Shown here: one piece after another, positions 36,305-44,976 of the stretch
Layout of the letters: each line of letters opens with the position of its first letter
How positions within the stretch are numbered: position 1 is the stretch's first letter
Made by a program: the position numbers and the translations under genes
Notes under the pieces: generated by a model
The model's database searches: none
What the model saw: the letters and a program-made list of their open reading frames with translations, nothing else
Told to the model about the DNA's origin: nothing
Source of the DNA: Lachnospiraceae bacterium JC7
Lineage (GTDB): Bacteria > Bacillota > Clostridia > Lachnospirales > Lachnospiraceae
NCBI GenBank assembly: GCA_000513555.1
Contig: ALYD01000010.1
Span: forward strand, 1 to 64,000
Direction: 5' to 3'
DNA length: 64,000 nt

Positions 36305-37327
36305 ATGAACTACAGCAAGATATCTGAAGAAATGACTGTTTCCGATCTTGTCAGCAATGAAAGCTACGGTGTTTTCAGAGACTTTATCTTTACTTATATG
36401 ACTCCTGATCATTACAACAGAAAGCTTTCAGAATACGGGTTCGAAAAAGTGGGCTTCGAAGAGGGTCTTCACCGTATGGAGGAGCTTGCTGCCTCTGATG
36501 GGATGAATGGAGAAAGCTTCCTGCATGATGTATATCCCGAATCGGAACAAAAGGAACAGTGGGATAAAGCCTTTGCAAAATACCTGCATTTCCCTGCAAA
36601 AACAGACAGGTCTGAACCTACCCCCTATGTGATAGTCATTCCCGGAGGTGCTTTCAACCGTCAGTGGGGCTTCATAGAAGGTGAGGCGATAGCGGCCCGT
36701 CTCAACAACATGGGCTACACTGCCTTCGTTCTTTACTACAGAGTAAAACAGGAGCCGGTCCTTCCCCTTGCCATAGAGGATATGATGGCTGCCATCCGGG
36801 ATATAGAAAGCAGGCACGAAAGCTATAACATCATTCCGGGAGAATATATGATAGGCGGATTCTCCGCAGGAGCAACCCTTGCGGGGGAGATAGGTTCCGA
36901 AAACTTCGGATACAAGGTAAACGGTGTTCCTAAACCTCAGGCTATATTCCTTGGCTACACAGCTGTATCCATGAAGGAATTCTATGAAATCTACAGAAAC
37001 CTTCCTGACGGTCATTCTGCAAAAGAGAGCATCGCACCTTTCCTGCGACGTGTGGGTGGTCCGTGCTTCACAGAGGAGACTCTGTCCCCCTTTGATCTCA
37101 CATCTCATATCAGCTCTGATTTTCCGAAAACCTATATCGTTGCCAATGAAGATGACGGGACTGTTCCGGTGTCAAACAGCAGACTTATGGACCGCTGCCT
37201 CACCAAACTTAAAGTCCCTCATATCACAAAGATAGGAACAAAGGGTAATCACAGCTTCGGTCTCGGAAATGGACTGGAGGTTGAAGGATGGCTTGAGGAG
37301 GCCGTGAGGTTCTGGAGAGAGAAATAA
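36305..37327 (+). CDS. Alpha/beta hydrolase (BD-FAE / acetyl esterase-like)
   Basis: 340 residues from the ATG at 36305 (AGAGG upstream; longer frames lack a site). An N-terminal helical part of about 90 residues precedes the hydrolase domain. The core shows VIPGGAFNRQWGF, a GFSAGATLAG nucleophile elbow, NEDDGTVPVSNS (acid) and GNHSFGLG (His). The arrangement is that of esterase/lipase enzymes acting on acylated sugars. It is cytoplasmic by sequence. It sits downstream of the AraC gene and probably belongs to its regulon. Confidence 0.8.
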   Translation: MNYSKISEEMTVSDLVSNESYGVFRDFIFTYMTPDHYNRKLSEYGFEKVGFEEGLHRMEELAASDGMNGESFLHDVYPESEQKEQWDKAFAKYLHFPAKTDRSEPTPYVIVIPGGAFNRQWGFIEGEAIAARLNNMGYTAFVLYYRVKQEPVLPLAIEDMMAAIRDIESRHESYNIIPGEYMIGGFSAGATLAGEIGSENFGYKVNGVPKPQAIFLGYTAVSMKEFYEIYRNLPDGHSAKESIAPFLRRVGGPCFTEETLSPFDLTSHISSDFPKTYIVANEDDGTVPVSNSRLMDRCLTKLKVPHITKIGTKGNHSFGLGNGLEVEGWLEEAVRFWREK

Positions 37328-37364
37328 AAGAAAGCCGGCGCAATGCGCCAGCTTTCTTTTATTT
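37322..37364. terminator. Bidirectional terminator overlapping both stop regions
   Basis: A long stem (37322-37335 with 37351-37364, plus an inner GGCGC/GCGCC) carries A-rich and T-rich ends. It overlaps the esterase stop on one strand and the deacetylase stop on the other. Confidence 0.8.
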
Positions 37365-38447
37365 CTCTCTCATGTTGTACACTTCATTTCCCGGAATCAT
37401 AGGGAACTTCTTTGCCTGCGCCATCTCACTGACAGTCACCAGCTGGAATCCCTTTTCTATAAGTGCGGGTATAAGACGTTCTGCAGCATCTGCAGTCTCA
37501 GAATAGGTATCGTGCATGAGAACGATATCACCGTCCTGAGCCTTTTCCATAACCACATTGAAAGTATTGTCTGCATCCTTTGTGGAATAATCCAGAGGAT
37601 CAATAGACCATATGATCATGGGAAGTCCGAGATTCCCGACAGCTGAAGCTATCTCCCCTGATCTGTTTCCTCCTGGTGGTCTGAAAACCGTAGGTGCAAC
37701 TTTGACAGTCTCCTCCACCATGTAATCACACTTTCTGATCACAGACCTTATATTCTCTACCGGAATAGAATCGAGATAATCATGGGTGTAGGTATGATTT
37801 CCAAGCTCACATCCGAGCTCCACCATCCGCTTTACACAGTCATTGTTCTCACCCACAACACGGCTTCCCTGCATGAAAAATGTGGCGTGGCCTCCATACT
37901 GCTGAAGAGAATCCAGAATACGGTTCGTAACCTCAGCCTTTGGTCCGTCATCAAATGTCAGGGCTATCATGGGCTTTTCCGGATCAATATTACTTAGATC
38001 CAAAGGAGCTCCCAGAAACTGATTGTTCATGGCGATGTAATCATCGGGAATGAGATACTTCTTAAGTACATAACAGGTCTGTCCGTTTGCACTGAACTGA
38101 TCCCATCCCTCTATATTTCTCTCAACAGATACAGGCGCATTTTCTTCGAGTACGCCTACGACTGCTGAATCACTTTCCGAATCAACATGCATATTTACAG
38201 CCGTAAGAGCTCTTGCCGTATAAGGATACGGAAATTTAGCCCTTTCGATCTTCATTTCCGCAGGTGCTGCATTACTTTCGATTTTGATCTCCACAGATTC
38301 CTGCTCCACGGGAGTTTCACCGGTTTCTGCAACGGTAGTCTCATTCTTCGCCTCCGGGACTCCTGTGCTGCCACATGCTGAAATCACACAAATTGCTGCT
38401 CCCACCAGAGGAAGCATAAAAACCTTACTTACTTTTTTCATACCCAT
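37359..38447 (-). CDS. Polysaccharide deacetylase lipoprotein with SH3-like domain
   Basis: A 362-residue protein with a lipobox (VISAC) and acidic linker. An SH3b-like segment at about residues 78-133 (NMHVDSESDSAVVGVL to YVLKKYL) is followed by a NodB deacetylase domain. The NodB motifs are all present: TFDDGP, NHTYTHD, FRPPGG and MHD, supplying the metal triad and catalytic Asp/His. It should remove acetyl groups from peptidoglycan or another surface glycan. The neighbouring L,D-transpeptidase gene, 12 bp upstream on the same strand, supports a cell-wall role. Confidence 0.88.
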   Translation of the reverse strand: MGMKKVSKVFMLPLVGAAICVISACGSTGVPEAKNETTVAETGETPVEQESVEIKIESNAAPAEMKIERAKFPYPYTARALTAVNMHVDSESDSAVVGVLEENAPVSVERNIEGWDQFSANGQTCYVLKKYLIPDDYIAMNNQFLGAPLDLSNIDPEKPMIALTFDDGPKAEVTNRILDSLQQYGGHATFFMQGSRVVGENNDCVKRMVELGCELGNHTYTHDYLDSIPVENIRSVIRKCDYMVEETVKVAPTVFRPPGGNRSGEIASAVGNLGLPMIIWSIDPLDYSTKDADNTFNVVMEKAQDGDIVLMHDTYSETADAAERLIPALIEKGFQLVTVSEMAQAKKFPMIPGNEVYNMREK

Positions 38448-38459
38448 CCACTCTTTTCT

Positions 38460-39365
38460 TTACTCTACTATATAGACCCTGTCCCCAAGCTGCATGATGT
38501 CATATATTTCCTTGTTCCATTCATTATATACACCTATGCAGCCTCTGGTGGCATCCATCAGCTCACCGTTTCCATGCACCTCGATAGCACCGCCTAAACG
38601 CGTACGTGCTGTCGGCTTTTGAAGATTACGGCTGGTCTGTATAAGCTGTTCTGCAGTTCCCCTATCTATAAGGCCTGCTTTAAGCCCTCTCTTTGCATCC
38701 TCTATATTAGGATAGTTCAGATACAGCTCCTCTTTAAGAGAATCCGATACCTTTTTATCACAAATATAAAAATATCCAAGAGGGGTTCTGTAATCACCCT
38801 GCTTCTTTTTGTCCCCCTCGGCGGCTCCGGAGGTAACCATATATGATCTGGTCATCACACCATTCACCCACAGCTCCATGTAATGTGAAGACTTATCATA
38901 GGCCAGTGCCCTTCTTCCATGACTTGCATATTTCATGAAGGTCTTGTTTATATTGTTATCCTTCGGATCCAGCTTTATACCGTCAATGTCTACATAAGCA
39001 CTTCTGTCCGGAAGCAGCCTGTCTCTAACCATCTCGCCGTTTTCATCGAAATATCTCTCAAACCCATCGGGACAGATCATAAAACTGCTCCTGATCCCTT
39101 TTTTCGTGGCGATCTCCTGAGCCTCAATCATACCGGCTGCATGCTCCGGGTTTGAAACAGGATGATAACGTTTCGCGGCTCTCTCTGCCTCGTTGGTTAT
39201 ACCGCTCAGATCTACTGATGCGTCAAGCTCAGCATCATCATATTCCTCAGCGTATGCAACTCCCCACGGTCCGATCCCCGAAACTGAAATCAGCATCATA
39301 AATCCGAGCACCAATGCCCGGACCTTTCCGGACGGACGTGATCCCCTTCTGTTCTTAACTCTCAT
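38460..39365 (-). CDS. L,D-transpeptidase (YkuD domain), exported
   Basis: A 301-residue protein with an N-terminal signal or anchor (LVLGFMMLISVSGIG). The C-terminal YkuD domain starts near residue 160 (SSHYMELWVNGVMTRSYMVTSG) and ends with the catalytic pair EVHGNG and ATRGCIGVYN (His and Cys). It cross-links or remodels peptidoglycan through 3-3 bonds. It follows the deaminase gene by 8 bp and precedes the deacetylase gene, all on the same strand. Confidence 0.88.
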   Translation of the reverse strand: MRVKNRRGSRPSGKVRALVLGFMMLISVSGIGPWGVAYAEEYDDAELDASVDLSGITNEAERAAKRYHPVSNPEHAAGMIEAQEIATKKGIRSSFMICPDGFERYFDENGEMVRDRLLPDRSAYVDIDGIKLDPKDNNINKTFMKYASHGRRALAYDKSSHYMELWVNGVMTRSYMVTSGAAEGDKKKQGDYRTPLGYFYICDKKVSDSLKEELYLNYPNIEDAKRGLKAGLIDRGTAEQLIQTSRNLQKPTARTRLGGAIEVHGNGELMDATRGCIGVYNEWNKEIYDIMQLGDRVYIVE

Positions 39366-39373
39366 AACCCCAA

Positions 39374-41905
39374 TCAGTCGTGTCCGTTCCCCTCACTTAT
39401 AGTATTTAAATTACCGTAATATTTCTCAACATATCTCAAAATCTCATCAGCATTATCACCGCCTCTGATCATGGTAATGTATCCCTGCAGCGATTCTGCC
39501 TTAGATTTTAAAACCTCTGAACTTTCATCAACAAATATTCGGCTTTCATATTTACTGTTGCGGGCATCCTGCATGAGATTGCAAGCGGCACTGTTACCGT
39601 CCAGAGCAATCATAACCGACTGCCTGCGCTTAAAGATCTCATAGGCAAAACTTTTATATGTTCCGAGAGGAGAAGACTCTATGGACACTCTGATTCCGGT
39701 CTCCGTTTCTCTCAGCTTATCGAGCTCGCTCTCTGTAATGGATGCAGGAACAAATGTAAATACCCTGAACTTGTTTTTGGCCTTATCCAGAACATACTTT
39801 TCATATCCGCTTATGGAAGGGCCGATAGCAAAGAACATCTTTTGTGGATCTCCTTTACTGATGAGATCATCAAGCAGTCTACACTCCTGTTCATGTATGG
39901 TCGTGATATGCTGGGCATTATTAAAACTGCCTCCTGCTATCACCACAGGGATCCTATCCAGCGGAAGTTCCTCTACCCTGTCGCTCAGTTCAACAGAACT
40001 GTCATACTGTCTCTCTCCACCATCGATATCCATAAAGTCATCCGCTTTTTCGCGTATGCGTTTTTCAAGGAACTCCTTTACTGACATACCTCCGCACTTG
40101 GCATAAAACTTCTGTATCTTTTCATTAAACTCTGTCATGGAGTGGGAGATAACATCATCATCGGCCCCTCTCATTTTCAGAAGCTCTTCATAACTCAGAT
40201 CCAGCATCCTCTCCAATGACAACTGCTCATCTATGGAATCAGTTCCGTAAAGAGCTCCTCCGTCGGTTCCCTGAACACAGGCTATACCTGTCTTAAGATA
40301 CTGCTTCAGAGGGTGCATATCAAGTCTGGATAAGTTATTCAGTCTTACATTTGATGTGATCTGAAATTCAAGCACCACTCCCAGAGAACGAATCTTCTCC
40401 AGCAGCTTCTGCCCCTTGGCAGTATTCAGATCAGCTGTATAAAGACCATGCCCTATTCTCATGTGCGGGAATTTCTGACCTTCTCCAAGCGCTTCCTCGA
40501 CACAGCTTATACTATTGTAGACATTGTCCGGAAGTGAGTCATTCTCACCTGCATGTATACGCACAACATAAGAAGGTATATCCTTTGCGATCCTGACAAC
40601 CGCAGCTATAACAGATTTCAGCTCCAATATGTCATTTATCTCTTCACCGACAAAATCACTTCCTGCCACATAGGGATCTATGGCAACCGCCTTCAGAACC
40701 TGGAGATTTTCGGTGAAATAGTTTCCATGAGCCACCTGATCCTTGACAATAGTGAGCGGTATACGTCTTAAAGCGGCGAGGAATCTTATGGTCACACCGG
40801 TTTCTCTGGTTATCTTAGGCATCACATCATGGATCTGCTGTAATGTGTCAGCAGCCTCGGTTTTCTTTACAAGCGCTGTATCTGACATCTCTGCATAGGT
40901 GATTCCGTTATGCTGATAGTTTCTTGCAACCCATAGGAGTCCATCCTGAAACAGGGTGTTATCCGCATAATCCGGATTTCTTCTGTCCATCTCCATCTGC
41001 TTCAGAGCTTCCACGATGTCTTTATCCGGGATCCTGTCTATGTTCTCTATATCTATTCTCTCTTTTGCAGCTGTACCCTTTGTGAATACATATCTGTAAA
41101 TATATACCTTCTCAAGATTTGTGAATACAGCCTGCCCGTCCTTCATGACTGCAAGAGAAGCACGGATCCTGGGAATGTTGTATCTGCTTCCGGAAATATT
41201 ATGAAGAATCAGATCTGCAAAATTGATCTCTGTATTATCATCGATACGTCTGTCGAGATATTTACCCTTCAGTCCACTGTTCTTGAAGTTAAGTGCCACT
41301 TCAGCTCTCTGCTTTTCCAATGCCTCCCTCTGTTCGGGTGTGATCTTCAAGCCAAGCTTCTTAATGTAGTAATATGGATATCTGATCTGATGATGTATGC
41401 CCAGAGCAATCAGCACATCCGGACTGAGGTTTGCGCTTCTGTGCGTATGCAAGTCAGAGTGAAACTTGACTTCTTCTCTTATATATGTCTTGACCAAGGT
41501 CTTATTTATATCCAGTGAATAGTCCTTGGTCTGACTCATCAGAGTCTTCGCGATAGCGGGAATATATGCTTTTCTTTCGATAACACCATCGGGATAGATA
41601 TTGGCAACCTTGGTATTACCCAGTCTCAAAATATAGACCTTCTGGTTTTCACCGTTGAAATAACAGGGAACACTTCCCTCGATGACCTTCAATCCCTCCG
41701 CATTAAAGGTTATGGGAAGGTCACAGACCTTCGCCAGATTGGTTATCAGATTTCCTGTGCCATGATTTGGTGTTTCCAAAATGTAGGACATACCGTCATC
41801 ACTCTGATTCAATGTGACGATCACATCCTTTTCCTTATCCAGATAAAACTTTCCAAAATATGTCATAAGCTCATCCTTTACTATGTTTGGCTTCTGAAAA
41901 GCCAT
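39374..41905 (-). CDS. Large adenosine-deaminase-like protein with extra N- and C-terminal domains
   Basis: An 843-residue protein. Residues 1-145 are an unrecognised, beta-rich part. The deaminase core begins DLHTHRSANLSPDVL (His153, His155), is interrupted by a 190-residue insertion, and resumes with TGVTIRFLAALRRIP, IHAGEND (Glu454), IGHGLY, TSNVRL and GTDGG (Asp548). The metal ligands and proton donor are kept, but the usual second Asp of TDDP is Gly, so the substrate may differ from adenosine. Residues 650-815 look like a Rossmann/SLOG-type nucleotide-binding domain (VVIAGGSFN, FFAIGPSISG). The start is 2 bp after the YfbR-like gene. A nucleotide-salvage or nucleotide-based defence role is possible. 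Confidence 0.72.
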   Translation of the reverse strand: MAFQKPNIVKDELMTYFGKFYLDKEKDVIVTLNQSDDGMSYILETPNHGTGNLITNLAKVCDLPITFNAEGLKVIEGSVPCYFNGENQKVYILRLGNTKVANIYPDGVIERKAYIPAIAKTLMSQTKDYSLDINKTLVKTYIREEVKFHSDLHTHRSANLSPDVLIALGIHHQIRYPYYYIKKLGLKITPEQREALEKQRAEVALNFKNSGLKGKYLDRRIDDNTEINFADLILHNISGSRYNIPRIRASLAVMKDGQAVFTNLEKVYIYRYVFTKGTAAKERIDIENIDRIPDKDIVEALKQMEMDRRNPDYADNTLFQDGLLWVARNYQHNGITYAEMSDTALVKKTEAADTLQQIHDVMPKITRETGVTIRFLAALRRIPLTIVKDQVAHGNYFTENLQVLKAVAIDPYVAGSDFVGEEINDILELKSVIAAVVRIAKDIPSYVVRIHAGENDSLPDNVYNSISCVEEALGEGQKFPHMRIGHGLYTADLNTAKGQKLLEKIRSLGVVLEFQITSNVRLNNLSRLDMHPLKQYLKTGIACVQGTDGGALYGTDSIDEQLSLERMLDLSYEELLKMRGADDDVISHSMTEFNEKIQKFYAKCGGMSVKEFLEKRIREKADDFMDIDGGERQYDSSVELSDRVEELPLDRIPVVIAGGSFNNAQHITTIHEQECRLLDDLISKGDPQKMFFAIGPSISGYEKYVLDKAKNKFRVFTFVPASITESELDKLRETETGIRVSIESSPLGTYKSFAYEIFKRRQSVMIALDGNSAACNLMQDARNSKYESRIFVDESSEVLKSKAESLQGYITMIRGGDNADEILRYVEKYYGNLNTISEGNGHD

Positions 41906-41907
41906 GC

Positions 41908-42510
41908 CTATAGTGCCAATTCGTCCAATGTGCTTCCATATGACGGCAGAAATTCCTGAAGAAAATCGTTGACCTCAGGATAGTTCTCCTTCATAGCTTC
42001 CAGTGATTTCAGTGTGGATACCTTTGCTGTACAAAATTCTCTGTTTCCGGAATTTTCCTCTTCTATACATTTTATCAATGCTGAGATCTTATCCGCTGCC
42101 TTTACGAGCTTTCGCATATACTTTTCATTTTCGTCAGTCCTGTCACCGTTGAAGATCTCATCAAAAGCAGGTCTCAGATCATCAGGAAGTCTTTCAAGCA
42201 GACTTTTTTCCGCAATATGTTCAAGTGACTTATACGCACCTGTTATTTCCTTGTTGAAATATTTGACCGGTGTCGGCATATCTCCTGTGATTATCTCTGA
42301 CGCATCATGATATATTCCGATAAGTGCCGCCTTCTCACCATCCAGCTTTCTTCCGTATCTCACATTTCCTATTATACATAAAGCATGTGCTATCATGGCA
42401 ACCTCTACCGCATGCTCACTCAGATTTTCAGGTCGCGAATTTCTCATGAGCGCCCATCTCTCTATGTATTTCATTCTGGAAATTGTAGCAAAAAATGTAA
42501 ATCTGTCCAT
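41908..42510 (-). CDS. HD-domain 5'-deoxynucleotidase, YfbR type
   Basis: A 200-residue HD hydrolase. RPENLSEHAVEVAMIAHAL and GIYHDASEIITGDMPTPVKYF reproduce the YfbR signature: a metal-binding His, the HD pair, and the GD-PTPVKY substrate loop. YfbR removes phosphate from deoxynucleoside 5'-monophosphates. The following deaminase-like gene starts 2 bp after its stop, so translation is coupled. In sequence the two could turn dAMP into deoxyadenosine and then deoxyinosine. Confidence 0.85.
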   Translation of the reverse strand: MDRFTFFATISRMKYIERWALMRNSRPENLSEHAVEVAMIAHALCIIGNVRYGRKLDGEKAALIGIYHDASEIITGDMPTPVKYFNKEITGAYKSLEHIAEKSLLERLPDDLRPAFDEIFNGDRTDENEKYMRKLVKAADKISALIKCIEEENSGNREFCTAKVSTLKSLEAMKENYPEVNDFLQEFLPSYGSTLDELAL

Positions 42511-42744
42511 AATTCTCCTGTTTTTTATTATGAAACTTATATCTCTTATTCCTTTTTCATATTGCTCATTTTATATCCGCAATAATAATTCAGACCTATC
42601 CTGTCGATGTAATCTTATAAATATACCTTAACTGCAACAAAAATAAACAAATTTTTAAGTATTTAAAATCTTTATTAACTTTAGATAACTCTTATCAAAA
42701 CTTGCTATAAACATACCTTTTGTTTCATGAAAGGAGATAACACT

Positions 42745-43197
42745 ATGTGTGCAGAGGAACGTAATCAAATTTATAAAAAATGGAAAGACGAATATCAATC
42801 CCGTATCGAAAGACATACACACTTTAAAAGCCTGCATAAGAATTTTCTTTACAGCTATGCTTTTATACTTATATTCATGATCGGAGCGGCTTTAATCGCT
42901 GACGAGTATACCCAGTACGGTTTTGATGAAGCCTCCGCTGTTTACCAGCTGTTCATTTATTCCTGTCCTTTGTTCATTCTGATCCTTGCCGTATATGAAC
43001 TCATCGTTTACCGACTCATCCCCGATCCAAATATGATTGAGATCGATGGTTACTATGTTTTTCTGTCACATGATGATTTCGACAGCTTCACCAAGGTTTT
43101 GGCCATATCCAAAAATGAACACTACAATGTAAAGGAAATACGTGAAAGCACTACTATAAAAGACAAATGCATCATCATAGGTAGTTGTAACCTATAA
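42745..43197 (+). CDS. Small two-helix membrane protein of unknown function
   Basis: 150 residues from the ATG at 42745, which has AAAGGAG 8 nt upstream (the ATG at 42727 precedes that site). A charged N-terminus of about 40 residues is followed by two hydrophobic segments (YSYAFILIFMIGAALIA and LFIYSCPLFILILAVYELIV) and a soluble C-terminal half. Size and layout resemble the YcxB-like protein at 59686-60162, but no clear sequence match was seen. It is monocistronic and followed by a bidirectional hairpin. Confidence 0.7.
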   Translation: MCAEERNQIYKKWKDEYQSRIERHTHFKSLHKNFLYSYAFILIFMIGAALIADEYTQYGFDEASAVYQLFIYSCPLFILILAVYELIVYRLIPDPNMIEIDGYYVFLSHDDFDSFTKVLAISKNEHYNVKEIRESTTIKDKCIIIGSCNL

Positions 43198-43201
43198 ACC
43201 A

Positions 43202-43242
43202 TCAGGCACTTTCATCACACTTATGTGATTGAAGGTGCCTGA
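43202..43242. terminator. Bidirectional intrinsic terminator
   Basis: TCAGGCAC/GTGCCTGA arms with an inner TTCA-TCACA/TGTGA-TTGAA stem. It separates the small membrane protein gene from the convergent rep operon. Confidence 0.75.
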
Positions 43243-43304
43243 ATTAATTTCTCCTTAATTATGGAAAACATCAGGCCACAGATATCCTGTCCATGATCTC
43301 AACA

Positions 43305-43658
43305 TCACAGATCCAGTTTTTTAGCCTTTCTGTTTCTTATGGTCTCAACTATACTGAGTTTTTTCTTCTCCTCTTTCGGCATGACTTTCCCGTCCCAGGC
43401 ATTGAATATCTCCATCATTTTTCCTGTCAGCTGACCTATGGTCAACTGTGAAGCACGCTCAATATAATCCGATAGTTCATCATCCGCAGTTATCTTATCT
43501 ATCTGCCACTCGGCATCTCCTATGGTATCAAATCCATCTTCGATGAGATTTTTCTCTTTATCTATGATGTCAAATGTTTCTCCATCACCTGCAACAACAT
43601 AGTAGATACCATGTTTTATACCGACGATCCCGTTTTTATATTCTTTTAACTTAGCCAT
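43305..43658 (-). CDS. Small protein coupled to rep, unknown function
   Basis: 117 residues from the ATG at 43658, one nucleotide after the rep stop; AAAGGA lies just upstream. The sequence begins MAKLKEYKNGIVGIKHGIYYVVAGDGETFDIIDKE and ends in a lysine- and arginine-rich tail. It has no signal peptide or membrane segment. Tight coupling to rep suggests a role in replication or copy control; that is inference. Confidence 0.7.
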   Translation of the reverse strand: MAKLKEYKNGIVGIKHGIYYVVAGDGETFDIIDKEKNLIEDGFDTIGDAEWQIDKITADDELSDYIERASQLTIGQLTGKMMEIFNAWDGKVMPKEEKKKLSIVETIRNRKAKKLDL

Positions 43659-43659
43659 C

Positions 43660-44946
43660 TCATCCTTTCCTGTCCCACATTGTTGCTTTACGTGCAAAAC
43701 CATCATAATCGTTGACCAGACTTGCCAGTAAACGTTTATACATCGTTGTCTTCGTATCTTCAGGCGTAGCCTTTATCCAGTCATAATAATGCGACATATA
43801 GTCTGTAGCCCACATGTCATACGCGTCTACACGTATCTGCCTCGGCTCAAGATTTCTTATGCATGCATGATATAAATGATCGATCTGATCCTCATTGAAA
43901 TCCTTGTAGAGTGCCATATAGAATACCGGATATACAGTCTCGTCCGCTCTTTTTTCTGCCAGCTCTTCTGCATTTCCGGCCTCCACGATAACCTCGTCTG
44001 CTCTGATCTCTTCCTCTTTTTCACGCTGAATCTGATCCTGCATGAAGAAGGACTCTTCCAGAGTCATCTGATGTGGCTCCATCTCATCAACAATATTATC
44101 AAAATTACCGTTATACTCAGAATCCAGTATACTCTGGGTCTCTTTCAGTTCTCCGCTGGTCTTGGGCAGCATAAGGAACTTGATGCGTACTGGTCTACGA
44201 TATTTCTTACCCATAGCATCCGTCTTTAATGCCTCATAATTTATCTTTATATCCGTATAGTGATTTATCTCTTCTCTTGCAGGAGCAAGAACGTCTCTCT
44301 CAAAAAATGAAAATTTAGACCAGCTCTTCGGTATCTTCGCAACATTCTTCCCCTTTTTGTTAGGATCAGGCTCCCAGTCTGCGATCTTTCTCATGAAATC
44401 GTTATCTGTACCGGTTCCCAGTTCAAAGGTCCAAGTCTTGTTATTGAACTGATATGATCTGAGAAGATCAAAAATTCTCGGGGAATACTTGTGAGTCATA
44501 AGAGACGTTTCTTCAAGTCTAGGAGCGATATAGTATTTCTCCTTATCTGTCATAAGATTATAGAGAAACGGGAACATATCCTCATGGAACTTTATCTCCA
44601 CATCTCCACTGCCCGGATCCATATGCACTACATTTAGCCAGTGAACCATGGCTTCTTTTCCGCTTTCCAATGTGATCCACCAGGTTTTTTGTCCGATATC
44701 ATTCAGTATAGCTTTTGTATTTGTATAACTTAACTTATTGGCTGAAGCACTTCGATGTATGATCTGCTGGAACTCACTGCAGTTAAATGTATAGACCGTG
44801 TTAATATCATCAGTTGGTTTGATCTTTGATATCAGATAATTTACGGCTTTACTTTCAACCAGGGAGAGAGAGAACTTTCCTTCCTGCACCATCTTTGTAC
44901 TCTTTGCAACCTTTTGCTTACGAGCTTTTTCTATACCATGACTCAT
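43660..44946 (-). CDS. repB: Replication initiator protein, Rep_3 family
   Basis: A 428-residue initiator. The N-terminal part (TKMVQEGKFSLSLVESKAVNYLISKIKP, then FNCSEFQQIIHRSASAN) and the second winged-helix part (TSLMTHKYSPRIFDLLRSYQF, FFERDVLAPAREEINHYTDIKI) match Rep_3 / RepB-type plasmid initiators. It is longer than small-plasmid Rep, with about 150 extra acidic C-terminal residues. It should bind the iterons immediately upstream, between it and parB, and open the origin. The presence of rep plus parAB marks the molecule as a plasmid or chromid. Confidence 0.9.
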   Translation of the reverse strand: MSHGIEKARKQKVAKSTKMVQEGKFSLSLVESKAVNYLISKIKPTDDINTVYTFNCSEFQQIIHRSASANKLSYTNTKAILNDIGQKTWWITLESGKEAMVHWLNVVHMDPGSGDVEIKFHEDMFPFLYNLMTDKEKYYIAPRLEETSLMTHKYSPRIFDLLRSYQFNNKTWTFELGTGTDNDFMRKIADWEPDPNKKGKNVAKIPKSWSKFSFFERDVLAPAREEINHYTDIKINYEALKTDAMGKKYRRPVRIKFLMLPKTSGELKETQSILDSEYNGNFDNIVDEMEPHQMTLEESFFMQDQIQREKEEEIRADEVIVEAGNAEELAEKRADETVYPVFYMALYKDFNEDQIDHLYHACIRNLEPRQIRVDAYDMWATDYMSHYYDWIKATPEDTKTTMYKRLLASLVNDYDGFARKATMWDRKG

Positions 44947-44976
44947 AAAAATATAAACTCCTAAATCCGGAAAATA

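Noticed and set aside
39374-42510. RADAR defence system (RdrA/RdrB)
   Set aside because: The deaminase is large like RdrB, but no RdrA ATPase gene is adjacent and the partner is an HD nucleotidase; the identity is not supported.
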